Of a stretch of 64,000 nt of DNA, positions 54,008-63,359 are shown one piece after another (positions within the stretch are counted from its first letter, which is position 1; each line of letters begins with the position of its first letter). Position numbers and translations under genes: made by a program. The DNA comes from Robiginitalea biformata HTCC2501. Lineage in GTDB: Bacteria > Bacteroidota > Bacteroidia > Flavobacteriales > Flavobacteriaceae. The stretch covers positions 2,706,501 to 2,770,500 of the forward strand of contig NC_013222.1 of assembly GCF_000024125.1 (NCBI RefSeq), read 5' to 3'. The notes beneath the pieces are model-generated. The model searched no databases, was not told where the DNA came from, and saw nothing but the letters and a program-made list of their open reading frames with translations.

Positions 54008-55588
54008 TTAAATTAGTGGGAGTTTGATATAAAAAGTGCTTCCTTTTCCTTTTTCACTTTCCGCATACACCTCTCCCTGGTGATCCTCTACTATTTTCTT
54101 GACGTAGGCCAATCCCAGCCCATGCCCTTTTACATTATGTATATCCCCGGTGTGTTCCCGGTAAAATTTTTCAAAAATCCGCTTTAAAACGGCTTTGGAC
54201 ATTCCCGCCCCCTGGTCCTGTACCCGGATCAGGATTGCGTTGTTGGCCACCTCCGTATACACGTCGATCTTGGGGGCCTCCGGCGAATATTTCACCGCAT
54301 TGTCCAGTATATTAACCATCACGTTGCCAAAGTGCATTTCATTGGCCAAAACCTCCGAGCGCTCCGCGTCCAGGTGCGCCTTTACATACCCGCCACGGTC
54401 CAGGACAATCAGTTCCACATGGGTAATTGCCTGCCGGATCAGGTCGTGCACGTCTACCCGTTCCTTGCTGATATCCAGCTGATTCTTTTCGAGTTTCGAT
54501 ATGCGCAGCACGTTTTCCACCTGGGCGTGCATTCGTTTATTCTCGTCCCGGATCATCTGCAGGTACCGGTTGACTTTTTCCCGGTCATCCATGATTTTCG
54601 GATTCTTGATGGCTTCCACGGCCAGGTTGATGGTCGCTATCGGCGTTTTGAACTCGTGGGTCATGTTGTTGATGAAATCCGATTTGATCTCAGAAATCTG
54701 TTTCTGCCGGATGAGCTGGTAGATGGCGCTCGCATAGGCCACCATAATGATCAGCGTAAAGAGCAGCGATAACCCCGCCATACTCAGCACCGAATTGAGC
54801 AGGAACTTTTTCTTTCTGGGGAAGGACAACAGCAGGGCGTATTCCGTATTGCCCTCGATGTCCCGGAAGAGCGGCGCCTTGTAATAGTTTTCCCGGTCGT
54901 ATTTGTATTTCCTGGAGCGGACCTTGGTAGGCAACCCCCGGCTGTAGACCCCGTATTCATAATCGATATCCAGGTTCCGGTCTGCGAGTTCCCGGTCCAG
55001 CAGAAGTTCGATTTCCTGCCGGCTCACCCGTTCGTGTATCGGGACTTTTTCCGCGTATTCCCGGTAGATATCGTCAAAGGCCACTTTGTCCAGGATCGGG
55101 ATACCGCCCACTTTCTCCCATTTCTCAACCGGGTTGTAGCGGTAGGCTTTCCCGTCCAGGCCGTATTCTTCCTTGAAGACCGCGCGGGTTCTTCGGCTCG
55201 TATAACTCTTGATGGTGGTGGTATCTGTTATCGTACCACTGTCAAAGAACGTGGAGGCAATGTCGTAATCCTCTTCGAGGATGCCGTGGGAATAGAAGGT
55301 AATCTCATTGGAGTTCAGGTCCCGGTCGATAAAGAAAATGTTGCTCCAATGGGCGCTTTTCAATTCGCCGATACTGTCCTTGAGCGTCAGGAACCGGTCC
55401 GAGTAATCCTTGATTTCCCGCTCTTCGATCTGGTCCGTCACCTTCGACAGGATTTCCGTGACCACATTCGAGAACTGTTCTTCCTTATCCTCTACCGAAC
55501 TCTTGATCCAATAGAGTTGAACTGCAATAATCCCTATGAGCGAAAGGCTCATCAGAATGACGAGCAGCACAAATAATCTCCTATTCAT
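54008..55588 (-). CDS. Sensor histidine kinase
   Basis: A 526-residue membrane kinase. Helix 1 is residues about 5-27 (LFVLLVILMSLSLIGIIAVQ), a periplasmic or extracytoplasmic domain of about 230 residues follows, then helix 2 at about 265-290. The HisKA motif is NNMTHEFKTPIATINLAVEA and the HATPase part has MVNILDNAVKYS, RVQDQGAGMSKAVLKRIFEK and HGLGLAYVKKIVEDHQGEVY. It is cotranscribed with the OmpR-type regulator. On the minus strand TACTTTTA (55604-55597) lies eight bases before the ATG, so the leader would be very short. Confidence 0.93.
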   Translation of the reverse strand: MNRRLFVLLVILMSLSLIGIIAVQLYWIKSSVEDKEEQFSNVVTEILSKVTDQIEEREIKDYSDRFLTLKDSIGELKSAHWSNIFFIDRDLNSNEITFYSHGILEEDYDIASTFFDSGTITDTTTIKSYTSRRTRAVFKEEYGLDGKAYRYNPVEKWEKVGGIPILDKVAFDDIYREYAEKVPIHERVSRQEIELLLDRELADRNLDIDYEYGVYSRGLPTKVRSRKYKYDRENYYKAPLFRDIEGNTEYALLLSFPRKKKFLLNSVLSMAGLSLLFTLIIMVAYASAIYQLIRQKQISEIKSDFINNMTHEFKTPIATINLAVEAIKNPKIMDDREKVNRYLQMIRDENKRMHAQVENVLRISKLEKNQLDISKERVDVHDLIRQAITHVELIVLDRGGYVKAHLDAERSEVLANEMHFGNVMVNILDNAVKYSPEAPKIDVYTEVANNAILIRVQDQGAGMSKAVLKRIFEKFYREHTGDIHNVKGHGLGLAYVKKIVEDHQGEVYAESEKGKGSTFYIKLPLI

Positions 55589-55649
55589 CGTCCTGGTAAA
55601 AGTAAAAATTTAACATTTAGAGGCGGGGTGGTTTAACCTAACCTTAACA

Positions 55650-56252
55650 CTACGAAGCCCCGGGGGACCCCGGAATTTCAAGCAATTCCCGGTGAATGCG
55701 ATGTACTGCACGCCGCGTTGCCTCCAATTCCATGTTTTCGATGACAAAGTCGGACAGGGGGATTTTCCGCTGGTCACTCCACTGGGCGTCCATGCGGCTG
55801 CGCACCCGGGAGCCGGAAGTGTTATCCCTGGCGACCACGCGCCGGATGCGCTCCTCCTCGGGCGCCGTGACGAGGATGACCCGGTCTAAATTCCGGTATC
55901 CCCCGTTTTCAATGAGGATTGCCGCCTCCTGCAGGACATACGGGGCCTCCTGCCGGGCCGACCAGGATCTGAAATCCGCAGCTACTGCCGGGTGTACCAG
56001 GGCATTGAGGGCTTCCAGGAGTTCCGCGTCGCCGAAGACACGGGAGGCGATCCAGGCGCGGTTCAGTTTCCCTTCGGCATAAGCTTCCTCGCCCAAAAGG
56101 TTTTCGATACGCCCCCGGAGTTCCGGGTCCGCCTCCATGAGTTCCCGCGCCCGGACGTCCGAGTAGTAAACCGGGATACCCAGCTCCCTGAAAAAACCTG
56201 CCACCGTGCTTTTTCCGCTTCCGATACCTCCTGTAAGGCCTACCCGCATCAT
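55650..56252 (-). CDS. coaE: Dephospho-CoA kinase
   Basis: A 200-residue kinase for the last step of CoA synthesis. It has RVGLTGGIGSGKSTVAGFFR, the substrate region VYYSDVRARELMEADPELRG, HPAVAADFRSW, and VILVTAPEEERIRRVVARDN. Length standard. It overlaps the YbbR gene by four bases (ATGA), so coupled translation is likely. With panB and coaBC also in the window, three CoA-pathway genes are present at separate loci. Confidence 0.95.
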   Translation of the reverse strand: MMRVGLTGGIGSGKSTVAGFFRELGIPVYYSDVRARELMEADPELRGRIENLLGEEAYAEGKLNRAWIASRVFGDAELLEALNALVHPAVAADFRSWSARQEAPYVLQEAAILIENGGYRNLDRVILVTAPEEERIRRVVARDNTSGSRVRSRMDAQWSDQRKIPLSDFVIENMELEATRRAVHRIHRELLEIPGSPGAS

Positions 56253-57202
56253 TCGCTTCGCACAATAAATTCCACCGTGGATTCCAGCAGGACCCCACTT
56301 TGGATTGTCCCGGGCTGTTCGGCAATGCGCAGAAGCAGCCGGCCGGTTTCCGGATCCGGGTTTTCAAAATCGGCTACGATCCGGAAATCGGAAGGTTCGA
56401 GTTCCTTGAGGGATTCTATCCGTCCCTTGCACAATACCCCCACCGAAGCGGGAAATGTCCGCACTTCCCTGTCCGCAGGCAGGTTGATGACTTCCACCGG
56501 CACATCGACAACCGTTTCGGAAAACCGGAACACCCCGGCGGTCACGGTAACCTGCCCAACGGAAAACTGCGTGTTTGGGAGCCGTCCTGCAACGGGCAGG
56601 CTGAGGGTCCTGCTAACCGTATCGCGCACCCCGGTAAGCTTCAGGGGTTCAGTCCAAACCTCCCGGATGGTATCGATTTCTCCCGGTGGACCCAGAAGGT
56701 GGACATTCGGCGGTTCCACCTGAATCGGCCCATCCAGCATATAGTTCCTGGCCAGTTCTATCTGAACGGCCGCGCGGACGGGGACCGTACGGGATCGGAG
56801 GGCCTGGAAATCCAGAAATATGGTATCCCGGGTCATCTCCAGCAGGCCCATGGCCTCCCCAAGTTGACTTTCCACCTGCCGCCTGTAGGCCTCCGGGCCG
56901 ATAAAATACGCGCCCTTTCTGCGCTGGGCCGTACGGAGATCAATCGCCACATCCCTGGGGCTGATCTGGTACCTCAGGAGCTGGAATCCGCTGGCGCGGA
57001 CCCGCACATTCAGGTCCCGGGGTGGCTGCGTCAGCAACACGAGGCTGTCCGGGGGTTGTTCATACTGCATCCGGAATGTCAACGTATGGTTGTATGTCTG
57101 CGCCAGGCGTATCAGGAGCCAGGCCGAAAAAGAGCAAAAAAGGAACAGGAGAAAGATTTTCGCCTTCGGGGTATTGATTCCGGATTTTAATTTCTTGATC
57201 AA
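56249..57202 (-). CDS. YbbR-domain protein
   Basis: A 317-residue protein with one N-terminal membrane helix (about residues 13-32, AKIFLLFLFCSFSAWLLIRL) and extracytoplasmic YbbR-type beta repeats (SPRDVAIDLRTAQRRKGAYF, VTAGVFRFSETVVDVPVEVI). In other phyla YbbR proteins regulate the c-di-AMP cyclase CdaA, but cdaA is not adjacent here. It is cotranscribed with coaE (ATGA overlap) and with the glycosyltransferase upstream (three-base gap). Confidence 0.82.
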   Translation of the reverse strand: MIKKLKSGINTPKAKIFLLFLFCSFSAWLLIRLAQTYNHTLTFRMQYEQPPDSLVLLTQPPRDLNVRVRASGFQLLRYQISPRDVAIDLRTAQRRKGAYFIGPEAYRRQVESQLGEAMGLLEMTRDTIFLDFQALRSRTVPVRAAVQIELARNYMLDGPIQVEPPNVHLLGPPGEIDTIREVWTEPLKLTGVRDTVSRTLSLPVAGRLPNTQFSVGQVTVTAGVFRFSETVVDVPVEVINLPADREVRTFPASVGVLCKGRIESLKELEPSDFRIVADFENPDPETGRLLLRIAEQPGTIQSGVLLESTVEFIVRSE

Positions 57203-57205
57203 GCC

Positions 57206-58222
57206 TCAGGTATTATAAAAAAGTTCCGGAAAGAGCGTTTGCGGTTTCTTTCTACTAAAGGTAAGCAAGATGGCGGATTTGAAAAAACCCCATCCATACC
57301 CCGTAAACTGCACCAGGACTGCGGGGATCGCCAGGCAGGCGGCCCGCCAGTCGCGCGTTGTGCTCCGGGCGCCCAGGCCCACCGCCGCCAGGTAGGCCAG
57401 GTAGGCCCCGGCAGGGATCCAGGCCGCGGGGTGCCGAAATAGCAGGGGCAACAGGAGCGCCACGGCCAGTCCCAGCGTAAAAACGAAGGGAAACCAATAG
57501 GTAACCCTGGCGCTCCCCGGGTGCCAGCGGTTGAGGATGGGCCGCGCAAGGCCGAATTTGTATACCTGCCTGTAAAATGAATGGAAATCCACCCGGCGTT
57601 TGTGGTAGACCACCACCTCCGGGTAATACCCAAGGCGGAAGCCCAGTTTCCGAAGCCTGAGGCTCAGGTCCGGGTCCTCCCCGGGATGGATGTTTCCGAA
57701 CCCCCCGCTTTTTTGGAAAGCTTCGCGGGAAATTCCCATATTGAAACTCCTGGGTTGGAAGGCCTCCCTCCTTTTTGCACCCCCCCGCAACCCGCCGGTA
57801 GTTAGCCCCGAGGTCATCGTATAGCTGATGGCTTGCTGCACGGGCGAAAAAGAAGGGTCGGCTGCATCCGGACCCCCAAAACAATCCAGGGGGTCCGACT
57901 GAAGGGCTTCCTGCAGATTCCCGAGGTAACCCGGGGGAAGGATGCAATCCGAATCCACCAAGAGGAAATACTGTCCCCGAGCGCGTTCCATCCCGAAATT
58001 CCGGGAGTCTCCTGGGCCGGTATTCGCCTTGCTGAAATAGCGGATATCCAGGTCTTCCCGGAATGCCTCCACCACCTGCCGGGCATCCTTTTCGGAACCG
58101 TCTTCCACCACGAGCACCTCAAAGGGGGTGTCCGCCTCCTGTGAGGCCAGGCTGGCAAACAGTTCCCGGAGCTCGTCCGGGCGGTTGTAGACCGGGATTA
58201 CAAAGGAAAAGAAGGGGTTCAT
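57206..58222 (-). CDS. Family 2 glycosyltransferase
   Basis: A 338-residue GT-A glycosyltransferase. The N-terminal domain has SFVIPVYNRPDELRELFASL, the nucleotide/metal region FLLVDSDCILPPGYLGNLQE and a catalytic-like segment GGFGNIHPGEDPDLSLRLRK. The C-terminal 90 residues hold two hydrophobic segments (YWFPFVFTLGLAVALLLPLL, AYLAYLAAVGLG), probably membrane-associated. Sugar and acceptor unknown. It starts the operon with ybbR and coaE. Divergence from known families is ordinary. Confidence 0.9.
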   Translation of the reverse strand: MNPFFSFVIPVYNRPDELRELFASLASQEADTPFEVLVVEDGSEKDARQVVEAFREDLDIRYFSKANTGPGDSRNFGMERARGQYFLLVDSDCILPPGYLGNLQEALQSDPLDCFGGPDAADPSFSPVQQAISYTMTSGLTTGGLRGGAKRREAFQPRSFNMGISREAFQKSGGFGNIHPGEDPDLSLRLRKLGFRLGYYPEVVVYHKRRVDFHSFYRQVYKFGLARPILNRWHPGSARVTYWFPFVFTLGLAVALLLPLLFRHPAAWIPAGAYLAYLAAVGLGARSTTRDWRAACLAIPAVLVQFTGYGWGFFKSAILLTFSRKKPQTLFPELFYNT

Positions 58223-58302
58223 GGAGTCGGGTTAGTCAATCGGCTCCCGTTATCCCGGGGCTGCTGCCTTCCGGCAGGTTCCGGCCGTGCGGGACGGGCG
58301 GA

Positions 58303-59115
58303 TTACTCCGAAAATTCGTCGATGATCTCCTGACTGACCCCCGTGCTGGAAAAACCGCCATCGTGAAACAGGTTTTGCATGGTCACCTTCCGCGTCAGGT
58401 CCGAGAACAGGCTAACCGTGTAATCGGCGCAATCCTGCGCAGTTGCGTTGCCCAGGGGCGACATCTTCTCCGCATAGGAAATAAAACCGTCAAATCCCTT
58501 GACACCCTGTCCGGCGGTAGTAGGGGTGGGCGATTGAGAAATGGTATTGACCCGTACTTTTTTCTCTTTCCCGAAAAAGTACCCGAAGCTTCGGGCGATG
58601 GACTCGAGGTAGGCCTTGTTGTCGGCCATGTCGTTGTAATCCGGGAAGGTTCGTTGGGCCGCCATGTAAGTCAATGCCACAATGCTCCCCCAGGGGTTCA
58701 GGGCATCCGCCTTGTAGAGGGTCTGCATAACCTTGTGGAAGGAAAGGGCCGATACATCCCAACCCTTTTCCGTCCAGTCGTATTTCTGGTCCGTGTAGTG
58801 CCGCCCTTTGCGGACGTTGATCGACATGCCGATGGAATGCAGGACAAAATCCAGTTTGCCCCCGAGAATTTCCATGGACTGGTCCACGAGTTTCTGCAGG
58901 TCCTCTTCACTGGTAGCGTCTGCCGGTATGATCTGCGACCCCGTTTTCTCGGCCAGGGCATTGATCTGGCCCATGCGCATGGCTATCGGGGCGTTGGTCA
59001 ACACAAATGTCCCACCTTCTTCGTGGACTCTTTCTGCCGTCTTCCAGGCGATGGAGTTCTCATCCAATGCGCCAAAAATAATCCCCTTTTTACCTTTCAA
59101 TAAATTATATGCCAT
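58303..59115 (-). CDS. fabI: Enoyl-[acyl-carrier-protein] reductase (NADH)
   Basis: A 270-residue SDR-type enoyl-ACP reductase for the last step of the fatty-acid elongation cycle. It has GIIFGALDENSIAWKTAERV, FVLHSIGMSINVRKG and the catalytic Tyr-x6-Lys in FPDYNDMADNKAYLES, and the NADH-loop SPTPTTAGQGVKGF. Members of this family are the triclosan target. Length is normal. A perfect -7 element lies 25 bases upstream. It stands apart from other lipid genes. Confidence 0.96.
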   Translation of the reverse strand: MAYNLLKGKKGIIFGALDENSIAWKTAERVHEEGGTFVLTNAPIAMRMGQINALAEKTGSQIIPADATSEEDLQKLVDQSMEILGGKLDFVLHSIGMSINVRKGRHYTDQKYDWTEKGWDVSALSFHKVMQTLYKADALNPWGSIVALTYMAAQRTFPDYNDMADNKAYLESIARSFGYFFGKEKKVRVNTISQSPTPTTAGQGVKGFDGFISYAEKMSPLGNATAQDCADYTVSLFSDLTRKVTMQNLFHDGGFSSTGVSQEIIDEFSE

Positions 59116-59140
59116 GGTTTGTCGCTTTGTTTAACAGTTC

Positions 59141-59148
59141 CAAAGATA
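59141..59148 (-). promoter_or_regulatory. -7 element of fabI
   Basis: On the minus strand TATCTTTG, a perfect TAnnTTTG match, 25 bases before the ATG at 59115. No TTG at the exact -33 distance. Confidence 0.55.
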
Positions 59149-59218
59149 GCTAAATTGGAGGATTTAACGGCTACGGCAACTCGGGCAGCAACGAGCCGGC
59201 CCCGGCTGTTCTCAACGG

Positions 59219-60874
59219 TCAGTTCAGCAGTTCGCGGGCATGGGTCAGGGCCGTATCGGTCAGCTGGCTGCCCCCGAGCATCTGGGCGAGTTCCTGGATG
59301 CGCTCTTCCTGGGAAAGTTGTCGGATCCGGGTGGTGGTGCGGCCTTCGACATCCTCCTTGTATACTTTGTATTGCTGGTGCCCCTTGGAAGCAACCTGGG
59401 GCAGGTGGGTAATGGCAAACACCTGCATATGCCGGCTCATTTCCCGCATGATATCCCCCATGCGGTTCGATATTTCCCCGGAAACCCCGGTATCGATTTC
59501 ATCGAACATCATGGTTGGCAGGGCTTCAAAAGCTGCCAAACGCGCCTTGATGGCCAGCATGATGCGGGAAAGTTCTCCCCCGGAGGCCGATTTTTTAAGG
59601 GGTCCGTAGTTTCCTCCCTTGTTCGCCGTAAAAAGCAATTCCAGGACATCGCGGCCGCTTGGCCCGAAGGCTTCCCGTTGCAGCAATTCCCAGGTAAACG
59701 ACGCATTGGGGATTCCGAGCTCCACGAGTTCCTTTCTCAGATCTTCGGTGAATCCCGGCAACACCCCGGCGCGACGTTCGGATAACTGCCCGGCAATCCG
59801 GTTGAGGGAATCCTGCAATTTTTCGATTTTCCCATCCAGCGCCTCAATGTCGGTCTCCAGCTGGGCTGTATCGTGCACTTTCCTGGAAAGGGAGTCCCGG
59901 ATGGCCAGCAGTTCCTCCACGGTTGCCACCTGGTGTTTCTTTTGCAGATCAAACAGGCGGCCGAGCTGGCTGTTCACTTTTTCCAGCGCATCCGGATCCG
60001 GCTGCTGCTGATCCGTCAGGTCGGCAAATTCAGTGGCGATATCGTCGGATTCAATCAACAGGGACTGAACCCGTTCGTGTAATTGGGAAAAACGGGAGCC
60101 GTACGCGGCGAGTTTCGAGGTAACTTGCCGCAATCGCCCGAGCATGGCGAGCAAGCCGTACTCTTCCTCCTGCATCACCTGGTCTGCGTTGCCCAGCAGG
60201 CCTATGATTTGTTCGGAGTTGCTGAGTGTGGCCTGCTCTTCTTCCAGTCGCTCCTGCATGCCCGGTTCCAGGTTGGCCCCGTTGAGTTCTTCCAGTAAAA
60301 ATTCATTGTAATCCTGTTCCCGGAAGGCCAGGTCGCGCTCGTTCCGCAGCGCCTGCAACCGCTTTTCCATTTCCAGGTAGGTTTTCCGGGTTTCCCGGTA
60401 GGTCTCCAGCAGGGGGCCGTTGCCGGCCAGTGCATCCACCACGCGCAACTGGAAGTCCCTGTCGGTGAGTTCCAGGGTCTGGTGTTGGGAATGAACGTCG
60501 ATGAGCCGCTGTCCGAGCTCCTCCATGACGCCGAGAGTTACCGGGGTGTCGTTGATAAATGCCCGGGACTTTCCATTGGGTCGGATTTCGCGCCTCAGCA
60601 GGGTTTGGGCATCATAGTCCAGGTCGCGGGTCTCGAAGAATTCCCGCATACCCGGGTAGGCGCCAACGGCGAACTCAGCCTCCACCACGCATTTCTTTTC
60701 CGTATCGCGGAGCGCGGAGCGGTCGGCCCGGTTGCCCAGTACGAGGCCGAGGCTTTCCAGGAGGATGGATTTACCGGCCCCGGTTTCTCCAGTAATGGTG
60801 GTCAGCCCCCCTTTAAAATCGACGCGCAGGTCCTCGATAAGGGCGTAATTGCGAATGGCGAGGTGGGTGAGCAT
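59219..60874 (-). CDS. recN: DNA repair protein RecN
   Basis: A 551-residue SMC-like ATPase for double-strand break repair. N-terminal Walker A TTITGETGAGKSILLESLGL, a long central coiled-coil with a family hinge, and the C-terminal ATPase half with SGGELSRIMLAIKARLAAFE and MMFDEIDTGVSGEISNRMGD. On the minus strand TATCTTTA (60904-60897) is a possible -7 element 22 bases before the ATG. It lies next to the PorD-like gene, as in related Bacteroidota. Confidence 0.96.
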   Translation of the reverse strand: MLTHLAIRNYALIEDLRVDFKGGLTTITGETGAGKSILLESLGLVLGNRADRSALRDTEKKCVVEAEFAVGAYPGMREFFETRDLDYDAQTLLRREIRPNGKSRAFINDTPVTLGVMEELGQRLIDVHSQHQTLELTDRDFQLRVVDALAGNGPLLETYRETRKTYLEMEKRLQALRNERDLAFREQDYNEFLLEELNGANLEPGMQERLEEEQATLSNSEQIIGLLGNADQVMQEEEYGLLAMLGRLRQVTSKLAAYGSRFSQLHERVQSLLIESDDIATEFADLTDQQQPDPDALEKVNSQLGRLFDLQKKHQVATVEELLAIRDSLSRKVHDTAQLETDIEALDGKIEKLQDSLNRIAGQLSERRAGVLPGFTEDLRKELVELGIPNASFTWELLQREAFGPSGRDVLELLFTANKGGNYGPLKKSASGGELSRIMLAIKARLAAFEALPTMMFDEIDTGVSGEISNRMGDIMREMSRHMQVFAITHLPQVASKGHQQYKVYKEDVEGRTTTRIRQLSQEERIQELAQMLGGSQLTDTALTHARELLN

Positions 60875-60930
60875 AGAGGCAGCGGGTTACTGCCTGTAAA
60901 GATAAAAGAATCGCCGCAATCCGCTAGCGG

Positions 60931-61836
60931 TTAATAGGTGATTTGATTCCAGGTACTCGCATAGAATGGCGCCACCCGGTTAAGCGTTTCCTTGAGCTGG
61001 ACAATATCCACCTTCGGGCCGTCCGAAAAGATGTTCTGGATTTCCTCGGCCTTGGCATCGAAAAACGTCTGGATCAGAAAGGCGTTGGGCCGCCGCTGTA
61101 TAAGTGTTTCGAACAAGCGCAGGGAACCGGCAATCACTTGTTTCCCCGTACTGTTGTTGTCCGCCATGATGTCGAGCCCCTTCCGGTGGTAATTGTAGAG
61201 GGCAATCCGGTATTCCCGGAACGTGTTGGACAGCAGGTTGTCCACCAACTGGAACCTGGTGCGGTTGTCGGTGGCGGTCTGCCCCCAGCCCGGGTAATTG
61301 TTGCCCTGTGCCTGGGTGACGATGGCCCGCGCCTTGTTATACAGGTCGGACCCCCCTTCCAGCTGAAAGGTATCCGCATCCAGCCCGAGCATGATGTAGG
61401 CGTAATAAGCCACCACGCCGACCAGGTTGGAACTGAACGCGTTTTCATTGAATACAAGCGGCTGGAATTCAATATATTCAAAATTGAACTTGTCGTCCTT
61501 GTAATTCAGGATGGGTGTTTCGTAAGAGGTATTGAATACCGGCCGGGACGACTGGATCTGGATGGTCGCCTCAAAACGGTTTGAATCGAAGTTTGTGACC
61601 GTGATAAACATCCGGCAATTGACCCGCTCGTTTTCCCGGTAGACGCGATCCGTCCAGCGCGTCTTGTTGACGAATTCGGCCAGGGAACGCTCCAGGGTCC
61701 GGAATATCTGTTGGTTTGTCTGGGAGACCTGGTCCGAATTGACAGTGACCGTACAGTTCAATTCCTGGGCCCGCGCCTGCCAGGCAGCCGCCAGCAGGAG
61801 CAGGCCTGCAAGCAGGTTATTTCGAAATACGCGCAT
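60931..61836 (-). CDS. PorD-like (DUF4835) type IX secretion protein
   Basis: A 301-residue periplasmic or outer-membrane-associated protein with a signal peptide ([23 protein letters not shown]). The mature protein has LNCTVTVNSDQVSQTNQQIF, SLAEFVNKTRWTDRVYRENE and YDNK-like positions including LVGVVAYYAYIMLGLDADTF, the DUF4835 family pattern, which corresponds to PorD of Bacteroidota. It starts at ATG 61836 inside the coaBC 3' end (20-base overlap). Type IX secretion function is an inference from family; the order coaBC-porD-recN is conserved in Flavobacteriia. Confidence 0.83.
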   Translation of the reverse strand: MRVFRNNLLAGLLLLAAAWQARAQELNCTVTVNSDQVSQTNQQIFRTLERSLAEFVNKTRWTDRVYRENERVNCRMFITVTNFDSNRFEATIQIQSSRPVFNTSYETPILNYKDDKFNFEYIEFQPLVFNENAFSSNLVGVVAYYAYIMLGLDADTFQLEGGSDLYNKARAIVTQAQGNNYPGWGQTATDNRTRFQLVDNLLSNTFREYRIALYNYHRKGLDIMADNNSTGKQVIAGSLRLFETLIQRRPNAFLIQTFFDAKAEEIQNIFSDGPKVDIVQLKETLNRVAPFYASTWNQITY

Positions 61837-63022
61837 CGATCTCCCGGAGTATGTCCCTTGCCACATCGGCTTTGCTTTTTAATTCAAACGATTTTATCCC
61901 GGAATTCTTGTCTATGAAACTCACTTTGTTCCGATCCCCTCCGAATCCCGCCCCGGGATCCCTCAGGGAATTCAAAACGATGGCGTCGAGCTGCTTCCGC
62001 CGAAGCTTTTCCCGCGCATTTTCCTCCTCGTTTTCGGTCTCCAGGGCAAAGCCCACTACAAACTGCCCCTGTTTGCCCGAGGCAAGTGTCTGGATAATAT
62101 CCGGGTTCTTCACCAGGTCCAGGCGGAGGGTCTCAGCCGTTTTCTTGATTTTCTGTTCCTGAGTTTCCGCCGGGCGGTAATCCGAAACGGCCGCAGCGCC
62201 GATCACCACATCGGCATCCGAAAAATGCGATTGGGCAGCTTCGAGCATGTCCGAGGCGGTCTGCACGCGCAGGCAGGTGATCAGCGGGTGGTTGGCCTGT
62301 TCCTGGCTGGGCCCCGATACCAGCGTCACCCGGGCGCCCCAACTGGCCGCGGCACGCGCCAGTTCAAATCCCATTTTGCCACTGGAATGGTTCCCGATAA
62401 AACGGACGGGGTCGATGGGCTCAAAGGTAGGACCCGCGGTTATCAGCACGTGCTTGCCCCGCCACGGCAAACGCGCCAACAGGCTTTCTTCCAGGTGGCG
62501 TACGATCTCCTCGGGCTCGGCCATGCGTCCTTCCCCTTCCAGGCCGCTTGCCAGCTCTCCGCTTGTCGCAGGGATCATCGTATTGCCAAAAGCCTCGAGC
62601 TTTTCCAGGGAGGTCCGGGTTGTAGGGTGCTTGTACATATCCAGATCCATGGCAGGAGCAAAGAAAACCGGGCATTTGGCAGACAGGTAACACGCCATCA
62701 GGAGGTTGTCGCAGGTTCCGGAAGCCATTTTGGACAGCGTGTTGGCCGTGGCAGGTGCAATGAGCATCAGGTCGGCCCAGAGGGCGAGTTCTACGTGGTT
62801 GTTCCAGTCGGTGGCGCCATCCTCCTCCCGGACAAAATCCGTCAGGACCTCGTGACGGGAAAGGGTAGCAAGGGTCAGGGGGGAAACAAAATGGCCGGCG
62901 CTTTCGGTCATTACAATACGGACCTCAGCGCCGGCTTTTATCAGTAAACGGGTCAGGAATGTGGTCTTATACGCAGCAATACCCCCGGTAATGCCCAAAA
63001 GGATACGCTTGGATGCCAGCAT
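61817..63022 (-). CDS. coaBC: Phosphopantothenoylcysteine decarboxylase / phosphopantothenate-cysteine ligase
   Basis: A 401-residue bifunctional enzyme of CoA synthesis. The CoaC part has [20 protein letters not shown] and [20 protein letters not shown] with the FMN/His region; the CoaB part has [40 protein letters not shown] and [20 protein letters not shown]. Start ATG 63022 at [10 protein letters not shown]. The stop of rpoZ lies just upstream (one base apart), so the genes are cotranscribed. It overlaps the PorD-like gene downstream. Confidence 0.97.
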   Translation of the reverse strand: MLASKRILLGITGGIAAYKTTFLTRLLIKAGAEVRIVMTESAGHFVSPLTLATLSRHEVLTDFVREEDGATDWNNHVELALWADLMLIAPATANTLSKMASGTCDNLLMACYLSAKCPVFFAPAMDLDMYKHPTTRTSLEKLEAFGNTMIPATSGELASGLEGEGRMAEPEEIVRHLEESLLARLPWRGKHVLITAGPTFEPIDPVRFIGNHSSGKMGFELARAAASWGARVTLVSGPSQEQANHPLITCLRVQTASDMLEAAQSHFSDADVVIGAAAVSDYRPAETQEQKIKKTAETLRLDLVKNPDIIQTLASGKQGQFVVGFALETENEEENAREKLRRKQLDAIVLNSLRDPGAGFGGDRNKVSFIDKNSGIKSFELKSKADVARDILREIDARISK

Positions 63023-63023
63023 C

Positions 63024-63359
63024 TTATTCTTCGTCCTTAGCCGTGTTCCGGTAGTATATCTTATCCTCAAGCCACTCCTCGATGGCCAGGGCATGGGGCT
63101 TGGGCAATTTCTCGTAGAACTTGGAAACCTCTATCTGCTCCTTGTTTTCAAAAACCTCTTCGAGGCTGTCGCTGTAGGTGGCGAATTCCTCGAGTTTTTC
63201 GAGAAGTTCCTTCTTGATTTCCGAATTGATCTGCACCGCGCGCTTGGCTACGATGGAAATGGCCTCATAGATATTGTCGGTTTTTTCGTCAAACTCGTTC
63301 CGGTTGATGGTAATGGTGGTTACCGGTGCCTGGGAGTTTTTAAGGTCGTTCATATTCAT
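63024..63359 (-). CDS. rpoZ: RNA polymerase omega subunit (Bacteroidota type)
   Basis: A 111-residue protein with the omega-like core FDEKTDNIYEAISIVAKRAV and QINSEIKKELLEKLEEFA, positioned between bamD and coaBC as in other Bacteroidota where it is annotated as omega. It stabilises RNA polymerase. The C-terminal part is charged. Start ATG 63359 (MNMNDLKNSQAP) or 63353. Its start overlaps the end of bamD by four bases. Confidence 0.85.
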   Translation of the reverse strand: MNMNDLKNSQAPVTTITINRNEFDEKTDNIYEAISIVAKRAVQINSEIKKELLEKLEEFATYSDSLEEVFENKEQIEVSKFYEKLPKPHALAIEEWLEDKIYYRNTAKDEE